The position numbers were made by a program, and so were the translations under genes. Below are positions 36,936 through 46,962 of a stretch of DNA of 64,000 nt, in pieces; within the stretch, counting starts at the first letter, position 1; each line of letters opens with the position of its first letter. The notes beneath the pieces were generated by a model that saw only the letters and a program-made list of their open reading frames with translations, was not told the origin of the DNA and searched no databases. The DNA is from Bryobacter sp. CoA8 C33 (GTDB lineage Bacteria > Acidobacteriota > Terriglobia > Bryobacterales > Bryobacteraceae): positions 62,001 to 126,000 of the forward strand of contig JAINDK010000012.1 of NCBI GenBank assembly GCA_019931185.1. Reading direction: 5' to 3'.

Positions 36936-38226
36936 CCTTGGCCTTGATCACGATCGGCGTCGGGCCGAAACTGAAGTGCTTGCGGATCTGATTGATGAGA
37001 AAGCGTTCCTCGGAGAAATGCAGCGGCTTTGACTTGTCGGTGAAGACGACGAAGGTCGGCGGACGCACGCTCCCCTGCGTGATGTACTTTACCTTCATGT
37101 TTGTCTCGTGCGTGATGTAGTCGACAAACCGGTTCAACTCGCCCGTCGTCACACGCTGGTTCATCGCCTCGCGCGCGCTTTGGATCAGCCGGAACAACCG
37201 CTTGACGTTCGTGCCTTTCGAGGCGGAAATAAACTCGACCGGCGAGTAGTCGAGAAACTTCATCGCCTCCCGCACCGTCGCCTCGAATTCCTTGGTGCGC
37301 CGCGTCGGGTGCGCGTCCCACTTGTTCACGACGACGATCACTGGCCGGCCTTCCTCGTGCGCGTAGCCGGCGATATGCGCGTCCTGCGCCGTCGGCCCTT
37401 CGAGCGCATCCACCACAACCACCACGACATGCGCCATGTTGATGTGCCGCCGGGCCATCATCACGCTCAACTTCTCGGCCATCATCGTCGTTTTGCCCTT
37501 GCGCCGGATGCCCGCCGTATCGACGAAAACGAAGTCCTGTCCGTCGACCGTCACCGTTTCATCGACGGCATCCCGCGTCGTGCCGGCAACAGGGGACACA
37601 ATGGCCCGCTCAGTGCCCGTCAACGCATTCAGTAGCGTTGATTTCCCCACATTCGGCCGCCCGATGATCGCCACCTTGATCGGGCGCTGTTCGGGTGCCT
37701 CCTCGGCTTCCTCCTCCACGGGAAAGCCGTCTGTAACGTGTTCGAGCAGATTGTCCACGCCCAGCCGGTGCTCGGCCGAAACCGGGATTACCGGGCTCAG
37801 CCCTAGATCATGGAAGTCGCTGGTGAGGATCTCCCGCTTCTCGACGTCGATCTTGTTCACGGCGAGCGTGATCGGCTTGCCGAGACGCCGCAGCATCTGC
37901 GCCAGATCCCGGTCGGCGGATGTGATCTCGGTGCGGCCGTCGATCACAAAAATGATCCGCGCGGCCTCATCGAGCGCCTTGCGCGCCTGTTTCAGAATGT
38001 TCGAAGGGATCAGTTCGTCATCGTTCGGGATGATGCCGCCGGTGTCGATCAAAGTAAACGGGCGGCCGCGAAAACGCGCCGCGCCGCGAATCCGGTCGCG
38101 CGTGATACCCGGCTCGTCGCCGACGATCGAGCGCCGCGTTCCAGTGATTGCGTTAAATAAGGTCGACTTGCCCACGTTCGGGCGTCCAACGATGACGACC
38201 GTGGGGTGGTCCGGGCTTTGAGCCAT
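36901..38226 (-). CDS. der: Ribosome biogenesis GTPase Der (EngA)
   Basis: 441 residues with two consecutive GTPase domains. G1 motifs are GRPNVGKSTLFNA (about 14-26) and GRPNVGKSTLLNA (about 191-203). DTGG and DTAG serve as G3, NKID and NKWD as G4. The C-terminal KH-like domain (FVVFTDKSKPLHFSEERFLINQIRKHF) completes the standard Der architecture, which is unique in having tandem G domains. It assists 50S subunit assembly. The ATG at 38226 has no clear Shine-Dalgarno sequence. It is divergent from typA (85 bases between), an arrangement that pairs two ribosome-linked GTPases. Confidence 0.96.
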   Translation of the reverse strand: MAQSPDHPTVVIVGRPNVGKSTLFNAITGTRRSIVGDEPGITRDRIRGAARFRGRPFTLIDTGGIIPNDDELIPSNILKQARKALDEAARIIFVIDGRTEITSADRDLAQMLRRLGKPITLAVNKIDVEKREILTSDFHDLGLSPVIPVSAEHRLGVDNLLEHVTDGFPVEEEAEEAPEQRPIKVAIIGRPNVGKSTLLNALTGTERAIVSPVAGTTRDAVDETVTVDGQDFVFVDTAGIRRKGKTTMMAEKLSVMMARRHINMAHVVVVVVDALEGPTAQDAHIAGYAHEEGRPVIVVVNKWDAHPTRRTKEFEATVREAMKFLDYSPVEFISASKGTNVKRLFRLIQSAREAMNQRVTTGELNRFVDYITHETNMKVKYITQGSVRPPTFVVFTDKSKPLHFSEERFLINQIRKHFSFGPTPIVIKAKATPGRGRKSAK

Positions 38227-38294
38227 GCAAGCTTAAGCCTAGCAGAGCGCTTCGAGCAGGGTCATCCGCACCCGGAACTCAACCCGTGCGATCC

Positions 38295-38300
38295 TATAGA
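38295..38300 (+). promoter_or_regulatory. Candidate -10 element of typA
   Basis: TATAGA followed by TT lies 11 bases before the typA ATG, and no Shine-Dalgarno sequence intervenes. A convincing -35 is not visible (GGAACT at about 38274 is weak). If used, the typA message would be nearly leaderless. Confidence 0.3.
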
Positions 38301-38311
38301 TTACCCCTCAC

Positions 38312-40111
38312 ATGCCTTTTTCACCCGAGAAGATCCGAAACATCGCTATCGTTGCGCACGTTGACCATGGCAAGACCACGCTGGTGGACACCATGCTGCG
38401 CCAAAGCGGCATTTTCCGCGCCAACGAAGAACTCACCGACCGTGTCATGGACTCGAACGACCTCGAGCGCGAGCGCGGCATCACGATTCTTGCCAAGATC
38501 ACCGGCATCCGCTATAAGGGCGTCAAGATCAACATTTGCGACACTCCCGGCCACAGCGACTTCGGCGGCGAGGTCGAGCGCGCGCTCAAGATGGTGGACG
38601 GTGTCATGCTGCTGGTCGACGCAAGCGAAGGCCCCCTGCCGCAAACCCGCTACGTGCTGTCCAAGGCACTCGAAGCCCACCTGACGCCCATTGTCGTCAT
38701 CAACAAGATCGACCGCCCCGACGCCCGTGTCCAGGAAGTGCTGAACGAAGTTTACGATCTGTTCATCGACCTGGACGCCGACGAAAATCAGCTGGAGTTT
38801 CCTGTCGTCTACGCGATCGGCAAGCAGGGTATCGCCAAGCACAAACTCGAGGATTCCAGCGAGAATCTCGAGCCGCTGTTTGAGACCATCATCCAGCACA
38901 TCCCCCCGCCCAAAGGCTCCGCCGACAGTGAATTGCAGATGCTCATCGCCAATCTCGATTATTCTGATTACCTCGGCCGCATGGGCGTGGGCCGCGTCTT
39001 CAACGGCGCCCTCCGCCACGGCCAGGAAGTGGCCATCGCCAAGCTCGACGGCACTCTGCAAAAGACCCGCATCACCAAGATGTATAGCTTCGAAGGCCTG
39101 CGCCGCAATGACGAAACCGAAGCGTTTCCAGGTGACATCATCGCCATTGCCGGAGTCGAGGGCATCACGATCGGCGAGACGGTGACCAACGTCGAAACCC
39201 CCAAGCCCCTACCCCGAATCCACATCGACGAGCCCACCATCGCGATGACCTTCACGATCAACACCTCGCCCTTCGTTGGCCGGGAAGGCTCGCTGGTCAC
39301 CTCGCGCAACCTCAAGGACCGTCTCGACAAGGAACTGCTTACCAACGTGGCGCTCCGCGTCGAGGACACCGGCTCGCCCGACAGCATGAAGGTGATGGGC
39401 CGCGGTGAACTGCAACTCGCCATTCTCATCGAAACCATGCGCCGCGAAGGCTATGAAGTCCAGGTCAGCAAGCCGGAAATCGTGACCAAGACGATCGATG
39501 GCGTGCTCAAGGAACCGCAGGAGATTCTGCTCATCGATTGTCCGGAAACCTTCATCGGTGTCGTGATCGAAAAGATGGGCCATCGCAAGGGCAAGATGAT
39601 GAAGATGGTCAATCACGGCTCCGGCCGCGTGCGGCTGGAATTCCAGGTGCCTTCCCGCGGCTTGATCGGCATCCGCAATGAGATGCTCACCGAGACGCGC
39701 GGCACCGCCATCATGAATTCCCTGTTCAATGGCTACATGGATTGGCAGGGAGACATCCCCATGCGCCCCACCGGCGTGCTCATCTCAGACCGCCCCGGCG
39801 TGGCCACGGCCTTTGCCATCAGCGGCCTCCAGGAGCGGGGCGAGATTTTCATCACGCCCGGCACGGAAGTCTACGAGGGCATGATCATTGGGGAAAACTC
39901 CCGCGATGCCGACCTCAACGTAAACATCGTGCGCGAAAAGAAACTCACCAACATGCGCAGCAGCTCCGCCGATGAAGCCATTCGCCTCGTGCCGCCCCGT
40001 ATTCTCACCCTCGAGATGGCCATCGAATTTATTGAGATCGACGAGTACGTCGAAATCACGCCGAAATCCATCCGCCTGCGCAAGAAAATTCTCAAGGCCA
40101 ACCAGCGTTGA
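38312..40111 (+). CDS. typA: Ribosome-associated translational GTPase TypA/BipA
   Basis: 599 residues. The GTPase domain shows [15 protein letters not shown] (about 14-28), [24 protein letters not shown] and NKIDRP. EF-G-like domains II, III and V follow, with the BipA-specific C-terminal part ([41 protein letters not shown]). It binds 70S ribosomes and aids large-subunit assembly and stress or cold adaptation. It shares its stop with the TTG start of the MATE gene, so the two are probably co-transcribed. Confidence 0.97.
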   Translation: MPFSPEKIRNIAIVAHVDHGKTTLVDTMLRQSGIFRANEELTDRVMDSNDLERERGITILAKITGIRYKGVKINICDTPGHSDFGGEVERALKMVDGVMLLVDASEGPLPQTRYVLSKALEAHLTPIVVINKIDRPDARVQEVLNEVYDLFIDLDADENQLEFPVVYAIGKQGIAKHKLEDSSENLEPLFETIIQHIPPPKGSADSELQMLIANLDYSDYLGRMGVGRVFNGALRHGQEVAIAKLDGTLQKTRITKMYSFEGLRRNDETEAFPGDIIAIAGVEGITIGETVTNVETPKPLPRIHIDEPTIAMTFTINTSPFVGREGSLVTSRNLKDRLDKELLTNVALRVEDTGSPDSMKVMGRGELQLAILIETMRREGYEVQVSKPEIVTKTIDGVLKEPQEILLIDCPETFIGVVIEKMGHRKGKMMKMVNHGSGRVRLEFQVPSRGLIGIRNEMLTETRGTAIMNSLFNGYMDWQGDIPMRPTGVLISDRPGVATAFAISGLQERGEIFITPGTEVYEGMIIGENSRDADLNVNIVREKKLTNMRSSSADEAIRLVPPRILTLEMAIEFIEIDEYVEITPKSIRLRKKILKANQR

Positions 40112-41478
40112 TCGAGACGATTCGGGAGGCCTTGCGCGGCAGTCACCAGAACTTCACCGAAGGCAGCTTGAAGCGGGCCATTGCCCTCCTCGCGATCCCC
40201 ATGGTGATCGAGTTATCCATGGAGAGCCTCTTCGTAATCGTCAATGTGTTTTGGGTGGCGAGCCTGGGCGCGGGCGCCGTCGCCGCCGTCGGCCTGACCG
40301 AGGCGATGCTCACCATCGTCTTCGGCGTGGCCATGGGCCTCGGCTCGGCCGCCACCGCCTTCGTCTCGCGCCGCATTGGGGAAAAAGACCCCGCGGGCGC
40401 CAGCGCTGCCGCCGGACAGGCCATCCTGATCGGGCTCGCCTTGAGTGCTCTGATTGGCATTCCCGGCGCCGTCTTGGGCCGCTCCCTGCTGGCTCTGATG
40501 ACCCCCGATCCAGGTATCATCGAAACCGGGCACCGCTTCACCACGATCATGTTCGGCTCCACGTTCTCCGTGTTGCTGATCTTCCTGATCAATGCGATTT
40601 TCCGCGGCGCCGGCGACGCCGCCATTGCCATGCGGGTCCTTGCCCTGGCCAACTTTGTCAACCTCGTGCTCGACCCCTGTCTCATCTTCGGCTGGGGACC
40701 CTTTCCCGCCTTCGGCGTCACGGGTAGCGCCATCGCCACCACGGTCGGCCGCTCCGTCGGTGTGCTCTACCAGCTCTACTGTCTCTTCCGCCGCGGAGAG
40801 CGCCTGCGCCTGCGCTTCCGTCACTTCGCGCCGCGCTGGAGCCTGATGTGGCAGATCTTCCGCGTCAGCGTGCCCGGCATGGTGCAGTATCTGATTGGTA
40901 CGGCTAGCTGGCTGCTGCTCAGCCGCATCGTCGCTCAGTTTGGCAGTATCGCCACGGCCGGCTATACCATCGCCATCCGAATCATCATCGTCACGATCCT
41001 GCCGAGCTGGGGCCTCGGCGCCGCCGCCGCGACGCTCATGGGTCAAAACCTCGGCGCGGGCAAACCCGACCGCAGCGAACGCGCCACCTGGCTCTGTGGT
41101 TTCTACAATATGATCTTTCTGGGTCTGGTCAGTCTCGTTTTCATCTTCCTCGCCGGGCCCCTGATCCGCATTTTCACGGCTGACGCCGGCGTGGTTGCCG
41201 TGGGCCAGAATGCGCTTCGTCTCATCTCCTACGGCTACCTGCTCTATGCCTACGGCATGGTCCTGGTGCAAGCATTTAACGGCGCGGGAGACACCGTCAC
41301 GCCCACGATCATCAACGTCTTCTGCTATTGGATTTTCCAGATTCCCCTGGCCGGCTGGCTGGCGGGACGCATGGGCCCCGACGGCGTCTTCTGGGCCGTT
41401 ACGCTCACCGAAAGCCTCATCGCGATCTGCGGCATCCTGGCCTTTCGCACGGGCCGCTGGCGCCGGGTCCGCCTGTAG
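40108..41478 (+). CDS. MATE-family multidrug/Na+ efflux transporter
   Basis: 456 residues, TTG start at 40108 overlapping the typA TGA. About 12 hydrophobic helices in two similar halves; [37 protein letters not shown] at the start and [28 protein letters not shown] at the beginning of the second half are typical of the NorM/DinF superfamily. It exports cationic compounds or flippase-type substrates using H+ or Na+. Substrate unknown. The TAG stop directly abuts the stop of the convergent hydrolase gene. Confidence 0.92.
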   Translation: MIETIREALRGSHQNFTEGSLKRAIALLAIPMVIELSMESLFVIVNVFWVASLGAGAVAAVGLTEAMLTIVFGVAMGLGSAATAFVSRRIGEKDPAGASAAAGQAILIGLALSALIGIPGAVLGRSLLALMTPDPGIIETGHRFTTIMFGSTFSVLLIFLINAIFRGAGDAAIAMRVLALANFVNLVLDPCLIFGWGPFPAFGVTGSAIATTVGRSVGVLYQLYCLFRRGERLRLRFRHFAPRWSLMWQIFRVSVPGMVQYLIGTASWLLLSRIVAQFGSIATAGYTIAIRIIIVTILPSWGLGAAAATLMGQNLGAGKPDRSERATWLCGFYNMIFLGLVSLVFIFLAGPLIRIFTADAGVVAVGQNALRLISYGYLLYAYGMVLVQAFNGAGDTVTPTIINVFCYWIFQIPLAGWLAGRMGPDGVFWAVTLTESLIAICGILAFRTGRWRRVRL

Positions 41479-42144
41479 CTACCAGTCGCGCAGGGCGCCG
41501 GCGATCAACGCTACCACCCGCTCCGTCACCGCGGGATCAAACTCCATCTTCACGTGCGGGCTGCGCACAGCCCGGTACAGCAGCGGCATGGCCGATGTGT
41601 CGAAGCTCGATCCCGCGCCGTAGTGGTATCGCCAGTTGCCCAAGATCCGCGTACGCGCTTGATTCTCGGCGCGGATCCGGCTTTGTCCCCGGATCAGCCC
41701 CGCGTCTTGTTGGTAAAGATTGGCAGCCTCCCGTACATTAGCTGGCACCACGCCGTCACGCCAACCTACGCTGTCGATCTGCACATTCAGCCGCACCGGT
41801 ATCTCCCGTTTTCGCAACCAGCGGCAAAGCTCAATGGTCGCCGCCCCGCCCAAGGACTGTCCGTACAATATGATGCGCGCCGCCCCCCGCTCGGCCGCGC
41901 TGAGCTTTCCATCCCGATCGGTGTCGAGCGTTGTCTCGATCAGCCGCTGGCCTTCCTTCAGCCGGTGATTGCTGATCGCCGCCAGCTGTAATTGATCGAT
42001 CCCCTCGGCTTCCAGTAACCGGTTCACCCGCGCCGTCAGCGCCCACGGCGCATCCGGCGGCTCCCAACCCCCGGCAATGCCCAGCACAAGCGTCCTCGGC
42101 TGCTGTGCCGCGAGCACCGCCACGAAAAAAAGCCCGCGCGCCAT
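41479..42144 (-). CDS. Secreted alpha/beta-hydrolase-like protein
   Basis: 221 residues from ATG at 42144, giving the compact signal peptide MARGLFFVAVLAAQQ. An alternative ATG at 42195 adds 17 residues but neither has a clear Shine-Dalgarno sequence. RIILYGQSLGGAATIELCRWL (near 103-123) is the nucleophile elbow GxSxGG of alpha/beta hydrolases. VNVQIDSVGWRD may hold the acidic residue, and SPHVKMEF is a candidate for the catalytic His. TLDTDRDGKLSAAERGA looks like an EF-hand-type calcium loop just before the elbow. Substrate unknown. The start codon lies in the loop of a terminator-like hairpin. Confidence 0.7.
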   Translation of the reverse strand: MARGLFFVAVLAAQQPRTLVLGIAGGWEPPDAPWALTARVNRLLEAEGIDQLQLAAISNHRLKEGQRLIETTLDTDRDGKLSAAERGAARIILYGQSLGGAATIELCRWLRKREIPVRLNVQIDSVGWRDGVVPANVREAANLYQQDAGLIRGQSRIRAENQARTRILGNWRYHYGAGSSFDTSAMPLLYRAVRSPHVKMEFDPAVTERVVALIAGALRDW

Positions 42145-42160
42145 CAACCACGCGGGCTTT
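42125..42160 (-). terminator. Strong intrinsic terminator overlapping the next gene's signal peptide
   Basis: On the minus strand, the arms at 42160-42151 (AAAGCCCGCG) and 42138-42129 (CGCGGGCTTT) form a perfect 10-base stem with a 12-base loop, followed by a run of T through 42125. It is placed 55 bases beyond the BON gene stop, so it fits as that gene's rho-independent terminator. Unusually, the start codon of the downstream hydrolase (42144) falls in the loop and the stem and T-run encode its first residues. Confidence 0.75.
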
Positions 42161-42214
42161 AGTGCACAAGGAGCAGGGGCTAACTCAAATCTCATCGTGT
42201 CCGTGCCGGAATCC

Positions 42215-42754
42215 TCAGGACTTTCCTTCCACTCGCAGGTTATTGGTGACGCTGAAGACCCCGCCCACCAGGTTGGCCTGCATCCCCGCGATGTTCTTAT
42301 CCATCTCATTCAAGACAATGCCCGTCAGCGTAACGTTTCCGTTCTTGACGATAATCCGCACCGGAGTAATCGCGCCTAGCGTGTACCGGCTCAGCGAAGG
42401 CTGCCGGAAAAGCGTTCGGTATACGGCCAGCCGGATACGGTCATCCATCGGTGACAACGGCAGCACCTCGATCCGGTTCACAACCTCTTCCACACCGCAA
42501 ATGCCCTTGACTACCTGCACGGCCGAGCTTGCCAGTACGGGCCGCGTCACCTGCCCTGTTAGCACAACGCTTCGTCCCTCGATGGTGAAGCTCAGGTCGT
42601 CAAACACGCCAAAAAAGGGCAACATCAGCAACTCATGCCGCACCTGTTGCTCCAGACGCTCCTGTTCCGGCACGATGTCCGCCAAGCCCGTTCCCGCCAG
42701 CGGCAAACCAAGCAGAACACAAGCCAGCGCCAACCAGTGAACCGTCCGTTTCAC
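42215..42754 (-). CDS. Secreted BON-domain protein
   Basis: 179 residues from GTG at 42754, chosen because GGAGG lies about 10 bases upstream and because the product begins with a clear signal peptide (VKRTVHWLALACVLLGLPLAGTGLA). Two BON domains follow (about 32-98 and 105-178; FEGRSVVLTGQV-like and IIVKNGNVTLTGIVLNEMDKNIAGMQANLV patterns). BON domains bind phospholipid membranes or polymers and occur in OsmY and similar periplasmic stress proteins. Upstream in-frame sequence to 42943 is untranslated. It is divergent from the cytochrome-type gene at 42886. Confidence 0.88.
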   Translation of the reverse strand: MKRTVHWLALACVLLGLPLAGTGLADIVPEQERLEQQVRHELLMLPFFGVFDDLSFTIEGRSVVLTGQVTRPVLASSAVQVVKGICGVEEVVNRIEVLPLSPMDDRIRLAVYRTLFRQPSLSRYTLGAITPVRIIVKNGNVTLTGIVLNEMDKNIAGMQANLVGGVFSVTNNLRVEGKS

Positions 42755-42885
42755 TGTCTTTTCCTCCTCACTTGGTTTTAAGGATGCAGGCCCGCCGCGC
42801 CGCGTTTCCGAAATCGATGGCGCCCCGCCCTGCCACGCTTTCCGCCGCCGGGAGATAGAATTGTGGACAATTCGCGCGATAACCC

Positions 42886-45537
42886 ATGCCCCAACAGCGA
42901 CGCAATTACGCTCACGGCCGGATCCGGATCCTTGTCCTGGCAACGGCTCTGGCCTCGGCCCAGGAGCCTCCAGCCGTGCTCCGGCAGAAATGCGCCGCCT
43001 GTCACGACGGCCAACAGCATGCCGGGGGTTTTTCGATTTCCACGGCGGAATCCCTGCGCGCCGGCGGTGCCCGCTTTGGTCCTGCCGTCGTGGCCGGCCA
43101 TCCGGAGTCCAGCTCCCTGCTCCGTATCGTTCGCGGTGAGTTGGCCCCGCGCATGCCTCTCGGTGGAGAGCTCGCCCCCACGGAAATTGCCGCGATCGAA
43201 ACCTGGATTCGCAACCTCAAGCCCACTACGCTGGCCTCGGTCTCCTCGGCCTGGAATCCCTTTGTGGCCCCGGTCCGTCCGGCTGTCCCACAACCCCGCG
43301 ATGCCGCCTGGGTGAGGAATCCCATCGATGCCTTCATCCTTAGCCGCATCGAGGCGGCCGGCCTCAAGCCCGCCCCCGCCGCCCATCGCCGCACGCTCGC
43401 CCGCCGCCTTTATCTCGATCTCGCCGGCATGCCGCCCACCCGCGAGGAACTCGCCGCCTTTGTCGACGATACCCGCCCCGATGCCTACGTCCGCCTGGTA
43501 GACCGCCTCTTGGACGATCCCCGCTACGGCGAGCGCTGGGGCCGCCACTGGCTCGACCTCGCCCGCTACGGCGAGACTTCCGGCCTCGAAGGCGATGGCG
43601 CCATCGGCAACGTCTGGCGCTATCGCGACTGGGTCATCGATGCCTTCAACCGCAACATGCCCTACGACCGCTTTGTTCTGCAGCAGATCGCCGGCGGCGA
43701 CGAACACAGCAAGACCCGCAATAACTATCAGCCCGACGAGCAGGGCCTCATCCCCACCGCGTTTCTCCGTGTCGCCCCCTGGGACCGCTCCAATCTCGTG
43801 GCCGCCGAAGTGCGCGCGAATTATCTCGCCGAAGTCACCACCGCCACCAGCAGCGTCTTTCTCGGCCTCACCGTCGGCTGTGCCCGCTGCCACGACCACA
43901 AGTACGACCCCATCCCGCAAAAAGATTTCTATCGCTTGCAGGCCTTCTTCCAGGCCACCCAGGCCGCGGGCGCCGTCCCGGTTCCTTTCTCCGGCCGCGC
44001 CATGGCCGAGCGTTCCCGCCAGCAGAGTGAGGCCCTCCGCCAGCGTCTCAAGGACGGGCCGGAAAAGCAGGCCTTCGACGCTCTCGAAAAAGAGCTTCTC
44101 GCCAAGTTGATCGCCGAACGCCAGCGGCGCTCAGCCGGCCAGCCCCTCACCAAGAATGACCTTCGCCTCGAAATCAAACTCGAGCCCCGCCGCATCTTTA
44201 CCGAAGCGGAATCCCTGCACCATGCCCGCTTGCTAGAGGACGCCGACCGCACTGGCGATGCCGAGGAAAAAGCTCTCCTCGACACCCTCGAAGACCGTCT
44301 CCTGCTCCGGCTCAAGACTGAATACGCCTCGGCTAAACTCGATCCCACCCTTCGCTTCAACGCGCTGACGGCCAACGATGTCCGCTCCGAGGCCCAGGCG
44401 AAATACTCCGGCAAATCGATCTTCACCGTGGTGGAAAAAAACCGCTACGCCGAGATTTCCGGCCAGCTCAATATCCTGCGCCGCCGCCTCGATCGCTGGC
44501 AGCCTAATGTTCTCGCCGTGACCAATGTGCCCGGCCCCCCTTCCGGGCCCGACATCGCTCCGGTTCACGTTCTGGTGCGAGGTGATTACCGCCAGCCGGG
44601 AGAGATCGTCGAGGCTGGCTTTCCCATCGCGCTTACCGGACAGCAGCAGGCCGCTGCCTTTGAGACAGACCGCTACCGCCAATACCCCACCCGCGGCCGC
44701 CGCATTACTCTTGCCCGCTGGATTGCCAGCCCGAAAAATCCCCTCACGGCCCGCGTTATGGTCAACCGTCTTTGGCAGCAGCATTTCGGCTCGGGCATCG
44801 TTCGCACACCCAGCGACTTCGGCCGTAACGGCGAAAAGCCAACCCACCCCGAACTGCTCGATTGGCTCGCTGTCGAGTTCGTCGAGTCCGGCTGGGACAT
44901 CAAGCACATGCACCGCCTCATGCTTCTGTCGGCCACCTGGCAACAGTCCGCCGAGAATCCCGGCGCTGACGAAGATAGCCGTCTGTTTTCCCGCTTCTCC
45001 CGCCGCCGTCTCGAAGCCGAAGCCATCCGTGACAGCATTCTGGCCGTCAGTGGCCGCCTCAATCGCGAAATGCATGGCCCCAGCGTCTTTCCGCCCCTGC
45101 CGGCTGACCTCGCCGATTTCGCCCGCTATGGCCGCACCGGCGACCTCATGTGGGAACCCAATCCCCGCGACGAGGACGCCCGCCGCCGCTCCGTCTATAT
45201 CTTCCAGCGGCGTAGCCTGCCGCTGCCCATGATGGCCAGCTTCGATGCCATCGTGTTCAGCGAATCCTGCGACCGGCGCGTCGCTACCACCACCCCGCTC
45301 CAGGCCCTCTCCCTCATGAATGGCTCCCTGGTCGAGGAAGAATCCGCTCACCTTGCTGCCCGCATCCTCGAAGCCGTCGGCCCCGACCCGGCCCGCCAGA
45401 TCGAGCGCGCCTTCGAGCATGTTCTCAACCGCCCGCCCGACCCGGCTGAGCTCCAACGCTTCCGCGACAGCAAGGCGAGCCTCGCCCAAGTCATCCGCGT
45501 GCTGTTCAGCTCAAACGAATTTGTCTATACGGAGTAA
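42886..45537 (+). CDS. Secreted PSCyt1/DUF1549/DUF1553 protein
   Basis: 883 residues. A leader (RIRILVLATALASAQEP) is followed by a planctomycete-type cytochrome-like domain with the CAACH heme motif near residue 36 and a later methionine-bearing PRMPLG. DUF1549 spans about 140-345 (NPIDAFILSRIEAAGLKPAPAAHRRTLARRLYLDLAGMPPT...ARYGETSG...GCARCHDHKYDPI; a second CxxCH is in this stretch), and DUF1553 about 600-870 (NPLTARVMVNRLWQQHFGSGIVRTPSDFGRNGEKPTHPELLDWLA). Such proteins are common in Planctomycetes and Acidobacteria and often occur with DUF1501 proteins; activity is unproven but carbohydrate or sulfated-polymer degradation is suggested. Seven bases precede the DUF1501 gene. Confidence 0.92.
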   Translation: MPQQRRNYAHGRIRILVLATALASAQEPPAVLRQKCAACHDGQQHAGGFSISTAESLRAGGARFGPAVVAGHPESSSLLRIVRGELAPRMPLGGELAPTEIAAIETWIRNLKPTTLASVSSAWNPFVAPVRPAVPQPRDAAWVRNPIDAFILSRIEAAGLKPAPAAHRRTLARRLYLDLAGMPPTREELAAFVDDTRPDAYVRLVDRLLDDPRYGERWGRHWLDLARYGETSGLEGDGAIGNVWRYRDWVIDAFNRNMPYDRFVLQQIAGGDEHSKTRNNYQPDEQGLIPTAFLRVAPWDRSNLVAAEVRANYLAEVTTATSSVFLGLTVGCARCHDHKYDPIPQKDFYRLQAFFQATQAAGAVPVPFSGRAMAERSRQQSEALRQRLKDGPEKQAFDALEKELLAKLIAERQRRSAGQPLTKNDLRLEIKLEPRRIFTEAESLHHARLLEDADRTGDAEEKALLDTLEDRLLLRLKTEYASAKLDPTLRFNALTANDVRSEAQAKYSGKSIFTVVEKNRYAEISGQLNILRRRLDRWQPNVLAVTNVPGPPSGPDIAPVHVLVRGDYRQPGEIVEAGFPIALTGQQQAAAFETDRYRQYPTRGRRITLARWIASPKNPLTARVMVNRLWQQHFGSGIVRTPSDFGRNGEKPTHPELLDWLAVEFVESGWDIKHMHRLMLLSATWQQSAENPGADEDSRLFSRFSRRRLEAEAIRDSILAVSGRLNREMHGPSVFPPLPADLADFARYGRTGDLMWEPNPRDEDARRRSVYIFQRRSLPLPMMASFDAIVFSESCDRRVATTTPLQALSLMNGSLVEEESAHLAARILEAVGPDPARQIERAFEHVLNRPPDPAELQRFRDSKASLAQVIRVLFSSNEFVYTE

Positions 45538-45543
45538 GCCCGC

Positions 45544-46962
45544 ATGAAAACACGCCGTCAGATTCTGCTTGACTCCTACCTTGGCCTCGGCTCAATCGCC
45601 TTGACCGACCTGCTCGCGCCTCCTCCTGCCCAAGCCGCCGCAGCCGACCCCCTCCTTCCCCGGCCCACCCATCATCCGGTCAAGGCCAAGCGCTGTATCT
45701 TCCTCTTCATGGAAGGCGGCGTCTCTCAGATGGATACCTTTGAGCACAAGCCGCTGCTCACCAAGCTCGCCGGCCGGCAAATGCCCCGCGCCGAGCGCGC
45801 CACGGGTGAAATCGCCACTTTCTCGGCCGCGCCCAACCGCATCATCCCCCCCATCGCGGACTTCCGCCAGCATGGCGCCAGTGGCCGCTGGGTCTCCTCC
45901 CTGCTGCCTGAGATCGCCTCCGTCGTCGACGAGATGGCCTTCCTCCATGGCATCAAGGTCGACAACAACAACCATGGCCCCGCCGTTTACCACACGCTTA
46001 CCGGCAACCAGTTCCCCGGCAGTGCCTCCATTGGCGCCTGGGTCACCTATGGCCTCGGCAGCGAGAATCGCGATCTGCCCGGCTTCATCGTCATGGGGGA
46101 TCGCCGCGGCGCCACCATCGGCGGCGCCGGCGTCTGGGGCAATGGCTTTCTTCCCGCCGCCTACCAGGGCACCCTCTTCCGCAATGGCGCTGCCCCGATT
46201 GTCGACCTCCACCCCCGGTCAGAGACCAGCCAATCCCAGCGCGCTGAACTCGATCTCCTGCAATGGCTCAACGAAAAACATCGCGCCGGCCGTACGAACA
46301 CCAGCGAACTCGAAGCCCGCATTGCATCCTTCGAGCTGGCCTTCCGTATGCAATCCCGCGCCCCTGAGCTCGTCGATATCGGTCAGGAAACCGAAGCCAC
46401 CCGCAAGCTCTACGGTCTCGATGACGAAATCACCGAGCCCTTCGGCCGCCAGTGCCTGCTGGCCCGCCGCATGGTTGAGCGCGGCGTCCGCTTCGTCAAG
46501 GTTCTCCACGGCGCCGGTGGCGACCGTTGGGACGATCATGGCAACATCGGCGAGCGCTTGCCCGTCCATTGCCGCGAAGTCGATAAGCCCGTCGCCGGCT
46601 TGCTCAAGGACCTCAAGTCGCGCGGCCTGCTTGAGGAGACTCTCGTCGTTTGGGCCTCCGAGATGGGCCGCACTCCCTTTGACAACAACCTCACCACCGA
46701 CAGGCCCGGCCGCGATCACAACCAATACGGCCTGGTCGTCTGGTTCGCCGGTGGCGGCATCAAAGCCGGCGCCACCTTTGGGGAAACCGACGAACTTTCT
46801 GTCCGCTCGGCTGGCGAGGAGATTCCCCTGCGCGACGTCCACGCCACGATCCTCCACCTCATGGGCCTCAACCAAAGCCGCCTTACCTACCTCCACGCCG
46901 GCCGCTACAAGAAGCTCACCGATATCGGCGGCCGCGTCATCCGTGAGGTCGTCTCCGTCTAG
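45544..46962 (+). CDS. DUF1501 (sulfatase-like) secreted protein
   Basis: 472 residues. The N-terminus MKTRRQILLDSYLGLGSIALTDLL is a twin-arginine signal. KRCIFLFMEGGVSQMDTFEHKP opens a fold related to alkaline phosphatases and sulfatases; later landmarks are LLARRMVERGVRFVKVLHG, WDDHGNI, VVWASEMGRTPF and GRDHNQYGLVVWFAGGGIKAG. DUF1501 genes regularly follow DUF1549/DUF1553 genes as here, so the two products probably work as a pair outside the cytoplasm. Its TAG stop overlaps the potD stop of the opposite strand (CTAG). Confidence 0.92.
   Translation: MKTRRQILLDSYLGLGSIALTDLLAPPPAQAAAADPLLPRPTHHPVKAKRCIFLFMEGGVSQMDTFEHKPLLTKLAGRQMPRAERATGEIATFSAAPNRIIPPIADFRQHGASGRWVSSLLPEIASVVDEMAFLHGIKVDNNNHGPAVYHTLTGNQFPGSASIGAWVTYGLGSENRDLPGFIVMGDRRGATIGGAGVWGNGFLPAAYQGTLFRNGAAPIVDLHPRSETSQSQRAELDLLQWLNEKHRAGRTNTSELEARIASFELAFRMQSRAPELVDIGQETEATRKLYGLDDEITEPFGRQCLLARRMVERGVRFVKVLHGAGGDRWDDHGNIGERLPVHCREVDKPVAGLLKDLKSRGLLEETLVVWASEMGRTPFDNNLTTDRPGRDHNQYGLVVWFAGGGIKAGATFGETDELSVRSAGEEIPLRDVHATILHLMGLNQSRLTYLHAGRYKKLTDIGGRVIREVVSV

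Noticed and set aside
40213-41271. 352-codon minus-strand frame opposite the MATE gene
   Set aside because: Very acidic, His/Gln-rich composition typical of the complement of a hydrophobic protein gene; no motif.
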